DNA of 64,000 nucleotides from Pedobacter ginsenosidimutans (GTDB lineage: Bacteria; Bacteroidota; Bacteroidia; Sphingobacteriales; Sphingobacteriaceae). Position numbers and translations under genes: made by a program. A model generated the notes under the pieces. That model saw only the letters and a list, made by a program, of their open reading frames with translations. It was not told the origin of the DNA and made no database searches. This document shows, piece by piece, positions 53,876 to 61,838 of the stretch. Location: NCBI RefSeq assembly GCF_001442625.1, contig NZ_LMZQ01000011.1:31525-95524 (forward strand). Direction: 5' to 3'. How positions within the stretch are numbered: the stretch's first letter is position 1; each line of letters opens with the position of its first letter.

Positions 53876-55789
53876 TTACAAGCTGCTAACTACTCCTGCA
53901 AAGCCACCTCCAGGCAGGCATTGAATTTGCAATGTACCCGATTTTTTGATGCTCTTGGTTTCGCTGGTAATAGATTTCGTATCTGCTCCATCTTTAAATA
54001 ACTGGAGTGCATATTCTGAATTGCCCAAGAATTTCAAATTTAGATCGAGTGTTTGCGGCGTATCTTTTCCGTTAAGTCCGGCTACATACCAAAGTTTCCC
54101 TTTTCTTCGTGCAATAACGATCATTTCACCAGGATACCCCTGGATCAGTTTGGTTTCATCCCAGGTTGTAGGAAAGCCTTTTAGAAAATTCAGGGGGCCT
54201 TCTGATAGATTATAATATGCAGACGGCCTGTCTGCAAAATGCTGTAAACCAGACTCAAACACCACTGCCAATGCCAATTCGTGCGCGAAGGATGTTTTAT
54301 GCGCATGCTGCGAATTTGAAAACGTTACCGGCGTGTAGTCCATAGAACCGATTATATTACGGGTAAATGGAAGCGTGGTATTATGTGCAGCAGCCTTGTC
54401 CGTTAAAATTGAGTTATTGTTATACCATTCTGCCCCGTAAACTGCTTCGGTAGTCATTAAGTTCGGGTAAGTACGGGCCCAGCCGCGGGGTACGGTAGCA
54501 CCGTGAAAATTAACCAGTAAATGGTATTTTGCAGCATCTTCAAGAATATCTATGTAATATTTCATCATATCCTGCTGGTCTCCTGCAAAAAAATCGACCT
54601 TGATACCTGAAACCCCAATGCTTCTCAGCCATGAAAATTCCTTTTCTCTTTTGTCTTTTGTCAACAGCCTGTCTACCGGAGTCGGGTCAAGCCAATCTGT
54701 ACCGGAATTGTACCATAAAAGCGTCTTGATGCCTTTGCTCTTTGCGTAACCCAAGGCATCTTCCAGCTTTCCGCCATTTGACATTACGTCCCATTCCCAG
54801 TCGATCAGTACATATGGCCAGCGCATTTTTACTGCAAGGTCGATGTATTCAATCACTTTCTTATAATCCTTTGATCCATGATTATATGCCCAATATACCC
54901 AGGCTGCACTTCCAGGTTCAATCCATTTGGTGTCTTTAAAGGCAGAAGGCTCACTCACGTCGGTAATCAATGTACTCTGTACCAGATCGGCTAGCTCTCC
55001 GATGATCATCACATGCCATTGCGATTTCCAGGGAAGACTGGAAACAGCTCCTCCCAGCAGCTTCTTTTTTGCTGAAGGGTAGCTTACCTTGTATACGTTT
55101 TTATTTTCTTTATTGTTAAGCCTGGCCGCGCAATTTTCTTTGCTGATGCCTGCTTCAGAAATTAACACCCATAATGGCTGACTGTTAACTTTATATAATG
55201 CCGGATATCCCCAGTCATTATTGTTTTTTTCGTTGGTTCCAGTGGTAGAAAAAGGAAAAAAATCCTCATAGGCTTGGTTGTAGGGTTGTATCCATCTTTC
55301 GCTACCTGTAGGAACTACATAGGCTGTAGTTTCATCTATAATAGAAAAACTTGAATCTTTGCGATTGGGAAAGCTATACCTGAACGCAACCCCGTCGTTA
55401 TAAACTTTAAAAGTGATATCCAGGGGCTGATCGGATGGATTCTTATAACTGAATGTTTTTTCAGTACCAAAATTCTCGCAGCGCTTTCGCTTTCCGGTCA
55501 CCATTTCATATTTGTCATGAACAGCAACGGCCTTACCTTCTCCAATAAGCCTGAGATTCGATACGAACTGCTGATCTTCCCTTGAAATGCCTAGCGGTGA
55601 GCTGGGCAGCACTTCAATATAAGCACTTCCTTTTTTATAAAGTACTTTAAAATGTACCTGGCCTGAACCTCCCTGACCAGCTTGCTGCATTTCCACAACT
55701 ACTTTAATTTTTTTATTGGGCGATAGAATTTGTTGGGCATACCCAACTGAGCTGAAAATAAGGCTCAGTGCTAAAAAAAGACTTTTCAT
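53876..55789 (-). CDS. GH97 retaining alpha-galactosidase-like glycosidase
   Basis: Secreted exo-glycosidase of 637 residues. The ATG at 55789 begins the signal peptide (KSLFLALSLIFSSVGYAQ). Domains: N-terminal beta-sandwich typical of GH97 (about 20-285), barrel from EPGSAAWVYW to about 560, C-terminal beta-domain. The retaining type is suggested by Asp399 in GIKVDFFAGD, equivalent to the nucleophile of BtGal97b, with candidate acid/base Glu in NLMTTEAVYG, rather than the inverting SusB residues. Alpha-galactosidase activity is the best guess; alpha-glucosidase is the alternative. Confidence 0.92.
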   Translation of the reverse strand: MKSLFLALSLIFSSVGYAQQILSPNKKIKVVVEMQQAGQGGSGQVHFKVLYKKGSAYIEVLPSSPLGISREDQQFVSNLRLIGEGKAVAVHDKYEMVTGKRKRCENFGTEKTFSYKNPSDQPLDITFKVYNDGVAFRYSFPNRKDSSFSIIDETTAYVVPTGSERWIQPYNQAYEDFFPFSTTGTNEKNNNDWGYPALYKVNSQPLWVLISEAGISKENCAARLNNKENKNVYKVSYPSAKKKLLGGAVSSLPWKSQWHVMIIGELADLVQSTLITDVSEPSAFKDTKWIEPGSAAWVYWAYNHGSKDYKKVIEYIDLAVKMRWPYVLIDWEWDVMSNGGKLEDALGYAKSKGIKTLLWYNSGTDWLDPTPVDRLLTKDKREKEFSWLRSIGVSGIKVDFFAGDQQDMMKYYIDILEDAAKYHLLVNFHGATVPRGWARTYPNLMTTEAVYGAEWYNNNSILTDKAAAHNTTLPFTRNIIGSMDYTPVTFSNSQHAHKTSFAHELALAVVFESGLQHFADRPSAYYNLSEGPLNFLKGFPTTWDETKLIQGYPGEMIVIARRKGKLWYVAGLNGKDTPQTLDLNLKFLGNSEYALQLFKDGADTKSITSETKSIKKSGTLQIQCLPGGGFAGVVSSL

Positions 55790-55945
55790 TTGTTTTTTAT
55801 TTTTATAAATTGTGCTGCTAAAGTTGAAATATTTATCTGTTAACCTCATTTCGCTCCTCATTGTCCAGAAAAGAGATTCCCGAAATTCCGTACTGATTTT
55901 TTCCCATTCCTGATTTGGTATTGCTCATAATTTATATAGGCTAAA

Positions 55946-55967
55946 TGTCATTAGCTTACATATGACA
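55946..55967. promoter_or_regulatory. Inverted repeat TGTCAT-N10-ATGACA
   Basis: A 6-base inverted repeat separated by 10 bases, about 160 bases upstream of the GH97 start. Candidate regulator site; no other copy was noticed in the window. Confidence 0.25.
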
Positions 55968-56354
55968 AAAAACTCAGCGTTCTATAACATTCTGCTCTTT
56001 TATGTCCGATTTATACTGGTTATTTTATACCGTTGCCCATATTGCTAAATCAAGCAAGATATCTCAAGCTCATCTGTCGGTATTATAGCAAAGTTATATA
56101 AAGCCTCTTTCCAAGCGTTATACTAAATAGACTTTATTTTGTACAAAACCGACAAAAATATAAGCTAAAGTTAAACGCATTGTTAAGAAAAAGACGCTCT
56201 ACTTGCGCAGGATCATACTTAAATCGATTTAGGAAATCAGCTAATTTTGTTCAGAGCCGTTTTTTATCTCAAAAACGACAAGTAAATCCAGGGCGACGGG
56301 TCTGCTTCATGAGTTTATTGAAAGACGTACATTATAAAACGTTCATAGTGCATA

Positions 56355-56375
56355 TTTTGGAAGATATTTCCAAAA
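56355..56375 (-). terminator. Possible AT-rich terminator hairpin after the GH28-like gene
   Basis: TTTTGGAA-GATAT-TTCCAAAA is a perfect 8-bp hairpin 19 bases beyond the stop of the GH28-like gene. Low GC and weak T-tract make this uncertain. Confidence 0.4.
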
Positions 56376-56393
56376 GGTAAGTATCCGTACCAG

Positions 56394-57848
56394 CTACTTT
56401 CCAGTCCTGCAAAAAACCACACCCTCAACATGATCGCCGACAAACATACCGGCCATATCCGAAGTCTTGAACCAGGCCGGCTTGTTGGGCATATCGTCAG
56501 AAAACAATATCCCATTTATCCTCAGGTCTTCAAATACAATGTTGCTAACCTTTCTCTGGTCGTCATAGCCTAAAATGATTGACGGTTTTGCCCTTGTACC
56601 ATTGTAGCTTACATTTTTAAACAAAACATGCTCAATACCACGCCCAGGAGAAGTACAATACTTGGCATTAAAAAACACCCTGATATTCACCAACTGGCCT
56701 TCCCTGAAATCCTCAACCCTGATATTTTCGAAACGGACATTGCGGATAAGATTGCTGTCACCAGCGTTGAGGCTCAAACAACCCTGATAATCGACCTGTG
56801 GCTCCTTATGGTCAAGGATGTCGATATTGATATAGCTCAGGTCTTCCAGCACTTCGGGCTTGGGCGTATTTCCATGGGTTCCAACCAGAATGGGGTGGGC
56901 AACATCAGCCCAGAGGGTAGAATTGCGCATGGTAATATTTTTACAACCTCCTATAAATCCCAAACGGGTACCATACACGGTAGTGCAGTCGTCAGAGTTA
57001 CGGTTGAAAACGCCATCGATAAGCACATTTTTGCTTGAAATGACATTCATGCCGTCACCCCATTTGTAGTAACTAATGCATTTAAAGTTGCGTATGGTCA
57101 CATTGTCCGATCCTCCAGTAAAACACTGTGTACCAAACAGTCCCTCTATTTCGATATTTTTAGAATTCGCAATCCTTATGGCGCCTTTAATGGAATGATC
57201 GATCATTCCTCTTCCAAGAACCTTAACGTTTTCAACTTTATCGATCAGGATCCGTCCCTTAAGTACAGCGCCTCCCGCAACATAGACTGTTTTACCCGAT
57301 AATACCCTTAAATTCCCTCCGGGGATCTCATGTAAGCCAGGTCCAAAAAAAACAACATTTTTATCGGTACTGTCCGGAATGAAAGTCTCTACCGGATTTG
57401 CAAAGAGGTGAAGATTGTGAAAGAGATCACCGTTCACCTCAACAGAAAGATTTGCGGGTTTTTCCAGTTTAAAGGTAATTGTCCTGCCCGATATTTTATG
57501 CGGTATATTATGGGAAAGCGGACGTATCCGCGAGGTGCTAATTACACCTTTATTGAATCTTACAGAAACCTCTACTTCTCCTGAAAAGTCAAAATACGCC
57601 ATAGACGCTTTTTCTACTGAATGGTCCAATCCCTTTACGCGGTCAACCATTACAGCATACTCAGGGAGATCCTGCCATGGTTGGCCTGGCTGCCGTACCT
57701 TAACGGTAAAATCGGTATTCTGTGGAACCGATGGAGGTGCAGGGTATGCTTTTAAGACAGGCTTGGTCTGTGCAGCCAAAAACTGTATCCCTAGCAGGGT
57801 CAAACCTATAGCAACAAAATATCCTTTAATATTAAATAAACTCTTCAT
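56394..57848 (-). CDS. GH28/GH49-like (clan GH-N) right-handed beta-helix hydrolase
   Basis: A 484-residue secreted protein with signal peptide (IGLTLLGIQFLAA). Residues about 20-150 form an N-terminal beta-domain (LSVEVNGDLFHNLHLFANP), then a parallel beta-helix (VYVAGGAVLKGRI, SKNIEIEGL, DNVTIRNFK, SKNVLIDGVF). Candidate catalytic carboxylates lie in YYKWGDGMN and NSDDCTTVYGTR, resembling the paired Asp of polygalacturonases, while the classic GHG and RIK motifs are not evident. It is therefore a distant clan GH-N member; pectic or dextran-like substrate cannot be told. Last gene after LacI, 104 bases apart. Confidence 0.82.
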   Translation of the reverse strand: MKSLFNIKGYFVAIGLTLLGIQFLAAQTKPVLKAYPAPPSVPQNTDFTVKVRQPGQPWQDLPEYAVMVDRVKGLDHSVEKASMAYFDFSGEVEVSVRFNKGVISTSRIRPLSHNIPHKISGRTITFKLEKPANLSVEVNGDLFHNLHLFANPVETFIPDSTDKNVVFFGPGLHEIPGGNLRVLSGKTVYVAGGAVLKGRILIDKVENVKVLGRGMIDHSIKGAIRIANSKNIEIEGLFGTQCFTGGSDNVTIRNFKCISYYKWGDGMNVISSKNVLIDGVFNRNSDDCTTVYGTRLGFIGGCKNITMRNSTLWADVAHPILVGTHGNTPKPEVLEDLSYINIDILDHKEPQVDYQGCLSLNAGDSNLIRNVRFENIRVEDFREGQLVNIRVFFNAKYCTSPGRGIEHVLFKNVSYNGTRAKPSIILGYDDQRKVSNIVFEDLRINGILFSDDMPNKPAWFKTSDMAGMFVGDHVEGVVFCRTGK

Positions 57849-57952
57849 AAAATGGTTGTATGGTGAAATCAGGCTGGAAAGTACCTAGCCATGGTAAGAC
57901 ACGCTACGCTGCTTTCTATACCCATTATTTACCAGATGATTTTCATTACATT

Positions 57953-58975
57953 TTATAACGGCCTGGCGGTCGAATCCCTGATAATGAAATGGGCGGGAAC
58001 GGTCACTTTTTGGACAGCCCTCTCTTCAAAAGGTTTGTTGAGTAAACTGAGCAGTACCCTGATCGACTGCCGTGCAAGTTCAGAAATAGGCTGAGCAACC
58101 GCTGTTATGGTAGGTTCATAAAAATCGAAAACCTGATGATCATCAAATGCGATAATGCCCATAGTGCCTGGTATCTTATATCCAAGTTGATTGATGGCTT
58201 TAACGCCACTAAAAGCCAGGTAATTGGTAGCGAAATAAACAGCGTCAACTCTTTTGTTCTGCCTGAGGAACCTAACAAGCTGCTTAACCGTTTGGGCGGG
58301 ATCATTTCCATAGAGCACTTTTTCTACAATAACTTCCAGTCCGTGCTCAGCCATTGCTTTAACGTAACCCTGTTTCCTATCTTCCATCTGGCTCTGGTCG
58401 CTATCCAGTGTAATGAATGCAATATGGGCAAAAGCATGCTCTGCGAGGTATTTCGAAGCATTATAACTGGCTTTGAAATTATCAAGGATCACATAACTTG
58501 ATTCAATATCCGGATAGTACCTATCGAACAATACAACCGGAGATCCCTCATCAATAAGGGACTGTATTTCTTTTTCCATCCCGGCCGGAGGCGTTATGAT
58601 GTAACCATCTACATTGCGGTCTCTGAAAAGCTGAATAAGTTCACGAGTCTTATCCGGATCATTATCGGTACTACAGTAGAAAATCTTATATCCGTTCTGA
58701 TAGGCAATCTCCTCAATATGATAGGCCATCTGGGCAAAAAAATAATCGGATATCTTTTCTACCATCAGGCCAATGATCATTGTTTTACCAGTACTCAGGC
58801 TCTGGGCTAGCCTGCTGGGTTTATATCCATTTTCATCGATATACTGCAGTACTTTTTCGGTTAAAGCCAGGCTTATGCGTTTCTCTTTGGCCTTGCCATT
58901 GATAATAAAAGAAATTGTTGACTTTGAAATATTCAGGGCAGTAGCTATATCGCCTATAGAGATCTTTTTTATCAT
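57953..58975 (-). CDS. LacI-family transcriptional regulator
   Basis: A 340-residue repressor. The N-terminal LacI HTH is clear (ISIGDIATALNISKSTISFI with hinge YKPSRLAQSLSTGKT), followed by a periplasmic-binding-protein-like effector domain (IIGLMVEKISDYFFAQM, AFAHIAFITLDSDQSQ, IPGTMGIIAFDDHQVFD). LacI regulators of this layout respond to sugars or sugar phosphates from the pathway they control. It lies inside the lyase/hydrolase operon, 27 bases after the esterase-like gene and 104 before the GH28-like gene, so it probably regulates these genes and itself. Confidence 0.95.
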   Translation of the reverse strand: MIKKISIGDIATALNISKSTISFIINGKAKEKRISLALTEKVLQYIDENGYKPSRLAQSLSTGKTMIIGLMVEKISDYFFAQMAYHIEEIAYQNGYKIFYCSTDNDPDKTRELIQLFRDRNVDGYIITPPAGMEKEIQSLIDEGSPVVLFDRYYPDIESSYVILDNFKASYNASKYLAEHAFAHIAFITLDSDQSQMEDRKQGYVKAMAEHGLEVIVEKVLYGNDPAQTVKQLVRFLRQNKRVDAVYFATNYLAFSGVKAINQLGYKIPGTMGIIAFDDHQVFDFYEPTITAVAQPISELARQSIRVLLSLLNKPFEERAVQKVTVPAHFIIRDSTARPL

Positions 58976-59002
58976 TACCGGAAATTGGATTGAAGTGACC
59001 GA

Positions 59003-60607
59003 TCAGTTGGTTATCGAAAATGTCCTTTGCACCGGAACAGCCGATTGGATCTGGCGCGCCGGAGTGTTATGCCCATATTGCCATGCCACCAGGGTAACCT
59101 TTATCGGCAACCTGCTCTTGGGCGGGATAGTTGTAAAATAAAGTATGCCGTCTACGATTTCTGCAGGCCCTTCCTTTACGAAATACTGTAAGGGCAGTCC
59201 GGCATCAGAATGGCCAATTAGTTTCATGGATTTTACAGACTTTTTCTGGTCCGGGATTTCCGGAAAAATAATTTTCTGTGGAGTTCCTTTCAGATTAGAA
59301 AGTGGGATCTTCATATTTGCCTGTTGTACCGATGAGCGGTATTTAGTATCTCCTTTCTGACTGGCCATTAGCCAGATATCATTGCTACGCTTGGTGTTAT
59401 TGAATCCCATCCGGTAAAAGGATACCTGAAATGTAGAGTCATTGATTTTCCTGACCGGGCCGCAGATCCTGGAGATCACGATTTTCTCTTCAGGACGGTA
59501 AAGCATATTAATTGCATGGGTTGTGGTATCTGTATTTATTGCTGAAACATGAAAGCTGATCCCGTCCGCTAAGGGTTCAAAAATAGGCCTGAAGCCAGCA
59601 AATCCTGCAGGCGGCAAGCGTTTGCCATCCTGGGTGAATCCAATTGACCGCTTTATTTTAGCTCGCGCAGCGCTATACAGATCCTCTGTTAACTTTGCCA
59701 TCTGCCTATCAAATGCCCATCCAGCCTCTGCTTTGTTTCCCATATAATTGTAATAGGGAGCAGAAACGGCATTTGGCAGCCTGTCTCTTCTCCATCTATC
59801 AACCAGCCATCCTTTTTTGGGGTCTACAGCAGAAAGTATTGGGGACGTATTTAAAGGTATTTTTTTGGGGAGCCGGTTTTTTACAGCTTTAGAGATAAAC
59901 AGATTAAGGTAGTCTATCAGTTCATCTGAATAGTCAAAATGACCATGACCAGCATCACAAAGAAACGCAATAGGAGCATCAGGGTTATCTTTTCTGTATT
60001 TCATTGCCGGACTAATCCGGCCCTCAAGCCATTCATCTTCGCCCATCACAAAAAGTCCGGGGATGCCGTTTAGGTTCCTTCCCCCCCAGTCTGGATTGGG
60101 CTTACCGCTACCAGTCATATTGGTCAATGGTGCATCTCCGTGTATGGATAACACGGCAATTGTCCGATCAGGATTATAAGCTGCAAAATTCCAGGGATAG
60201 CTAGCTGCAGCAGAATGTCCGATAGGTATAACAGGTGCAAATGCCAGTTCACTGTAACCCGATATTTCTGCCAGGTCTTTCATTGTTGAGAAAAAAACTG
60301 CCGAGGAGCTAAAATTAAAGACAATATCCACTGAAGGTGTAATCCAGATTTCAGCAAGGCCGAGCGAAGAAAGGTTTTTTCTAAAAGCACTATGCTCCAA
60401 TATTCCTTCTTCAAGCATATTGTGCTGCCCTATAACTATCCCCCTTACCTGTTTACAATCAGACGGAATCCATAAAAATGCTGTCGGCTGTTCTCCTGTC
60501 TCAGAAGAAATACTGCCTTTTACGGGAACAGACCATTGCCATTCAGCAGCAAAAATATTTTGGCACAATAATAAAAAAGCAAAGCAGATAAAAATTATTC
60601 TGTTCAT
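59003..60607 (-). CDS. Secreted two-domain alpha/beta hydrolase, possible polysaccharide esterase
   Basis: I do not recognise a named family. The 534-residue protein has a signal peptide (FAFLLLCQNIFA). Residues about 20-260 have an alpha/beta-hydrolase layout: RGIVIGQHNMLEE, nucleophile elbow PIGHSAAASYP (candidate Ser), VLSIHGDAP, GLFVMGEDEW and a candidate catalytic His in CDAGHGHFDYS. Residues about 380-510 are a beta-rich domain (FHVSAINTDTT, PLQYFVKEGPAEI), probably Ig- or Big-like. In the operon it could remove ester groups from a uronic-acid polysaccharide, which is inference from neighbours. Confidence 0.7.
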   Translation of the reverse strand: MNRIIFICFAFLLLCQNIFAAEWQWSVPVKGSISSETGEQPTAFLWIPSDCKQVRGIVIGQHNMLEEGILEHSAFRKNLSSLGLAEIWITPSVDIVFNFSSSAVFFSTMKDLAEISGYSELAFAPVIPIGHSAAASYPWNFAAYNPDRTIAVLSIHGDAPLTNMTGSGKPNPDWGGRNLNGIPGLFVMGEDEWLEGRISPAMKYRKDNPDAPIAFLCDAGHGHFDYSDELIDYLNLFISKAVKNRLPKKIPLNTSPILSAVDPKKGWLVDRWRRDRLPNAVSAPYYNYMGNKAEAGWAFDRQMAKLTEDLYSAARAKIKRSIGFTQDGKRLPPAGFAGFRPIFEPLADGISFHVSAINTDTTTHAINMLYRPEEKIVISRICGPVRKINDSTFQVSFYRMGFNNTKRSNDIWLMASQKGDTKYRSSVQQANMKIPLSNLKGTPQKIIFPEIPDQKKSVKSMKLIGHSDAGLPLQYFVKEGPAEIVDGILYFTTIPPKSRLPIKVTLVAWQYGHNTPARQIQSAVPVQRTFSITN

Positions 60608-60625
60608 ACAAATTAATTTAGATTA

Positions 60626-61828
60626 TTAAGGCCGCGGCAGGGAAAAGAAAAGTGTTCCAAAACCTGCATTATCGGCATTGAATCCTGCACCTTCCGGCCT
60701 AAGTTTATCTGCAGCCTGTTTAGTGTAACGGTACTGATCTGCCGGTATGCCTTTTACGCGAAAAGCATAATGGTTGTATATCTGTTCAAAGATCGAACGC
60801 AAATTTCCTCTTCCATTAGTTGATATCTTATCGGCAGGAAATCTACCACTGATGTCGGTGTAGGGCTGAAAGGGCACATCTTCACCGAGATTATAACGGG
60901 CCGTATACTCAAAGCCTTTGAGCAACCTGTTCTGCGCAAAACTGTACATGTCCATTCCCTGGTTCCATCCGATTTCGCACATTTCTGCCAGGTGGCCGAT
61001 CCCGAGCATACTGTGTGGCTGATCGCGTCCACTCTCCTGCCCCTGGCCCTCTTCATTTACGATATAATGCAGTAGGCTACCGTTTCCGGGGCCCTTGTAG
61101 TAAAAATCAACTGCTCGATCGAACATTTCATGGTCATCATTAAAAACGGCAATAGCCATCATGCCTTTCATGCAGGCAAGATCCCAGTTACCATGGGCCC
61201 AAAGCGCAAAATATTGGATCGGAGGATAAAACACATCCCTGAACATCACTTTGCATTTTTCGATGTCTTCCTGTTTCCATTTTGGATAGGTAGCACGCAT
61301 GATCTCTGCGGCACTGGCCATCTTAAAAACATTTAGTCCAGCCCCTAACTCCACATCTGTTCCATCAAACACCTTAAAGGTTTCAGACCAGGCATTGATA
61401 ATTTTTATGGCAGTTTTGGCATGGGCTTCATTGCCTGTAACAGACCACATCACTGCATTTTGATAAGCAGCACAAACATCTTTCTCCAGGTTTCCGATAT
61501 TTTTGCCAGCACCAATTAGCAAGCTACGCTCTACATGCTGAACCGCATGAGGTTCCCAGGAAGCGCTTGACCATGGATGCAATCTGAATTTCTCAAATGC
61601 ACTCTTCCATGGTTCTCTGCCCAAGGCAACCATATCTTTCATCCGCTGGAGATCACTGCCTGAATGCAACAGGCCGGGATGGGTAAAAGGCTTGGGATGG
61701 TAGGCGACCGGTTTTTCCAGTTTTAGCACCTGCCCGTAAACGTTCACCGTATAGAAAAAGAATATGAATAAGGTTAACATCCATTTATTGTAGCGAATTA
61801 ACCTGGTATAAACATTTAAACTGTGCAT
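60626..61828 (-). CDS. Alginate-lyase-superfamily polysaccharide lyase (PL38-like)
   Basis: A 400-residue secreted lyase of the helical alginate-lyase type (PF05426), with hydrophobic segment MLTLFIFFFYTVNVYG near the N-terminus; initiation at the internal Met17 is possible. Landmarks: HPGLLHSGSDLQRMKDM, WSVTGNEAHAKTAIKIIN, the conserved HGNWDLACMKGMMAIAVF, and EEGQGQESGRDQPHSMLGIGHL. These resemble PL38 members, some of which act on glucuronan or alginate. It cleaves uronic-acid chains by beta-elimination. It sits between the beta-helix protein (10 bases) and the hydrolase (18 bases). Confidence 0.85.
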   Translation of the reverse strand: MHSLNVYTRLIRYNKWMLTLFIFFFYTVNVYGQVLKLEKPVAYHPKPFTHPGLLHSGSDLQRMKDMVALGREPWKSAFEKFRLHPWSSASWEPHAVQHVERSLLIGAGKNIGNLEKDVCAAYQNAVMWSVTGNEAHAKTAIKIINAWSETFKVFDGTDVELGAGLNVFKMASAAEIMRATYPKWKQEDIEKCKVMFRDVFYPPIQYFALWAHGNWDLACMKGMMAIAVFNDDHEMFDRAVDFYYKGPGNGSLLHYIVNEEGQGQESGRDQPHSMLGIGHLAEMCEIGWNQGMDMYSFAQNRLLKGFEYTARYNLGEDVPFQPYTDISGRFPADKISTNGRGNLRSIFEQIYNHYAFRVKGIPADQYRYTKQAADKLRPEGAGFNADNAGFGTLFFSLPRP

Positions 61829-61838
61829 GCTTAATATT

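Larger units (their letters stand above)
55790..56393. other. Intergenic region between GH97 and GH28-like genes
   Basis: About 600 AT-rich bases with no credible gene. Contains the inverted repeat TGTCAT-N10-ATGACA at 55946-55967, possibly an operator for GH97, and a terminator-like hairpin next to the GH28-like gene. Confidence 0.45.

Noticed and set aside
56180..56380. 66-codon plus-strand ORF near the GH28-like gene
   Set aside because: No leader motif, biased basic composition, overlaps a hairpin; probably chance.
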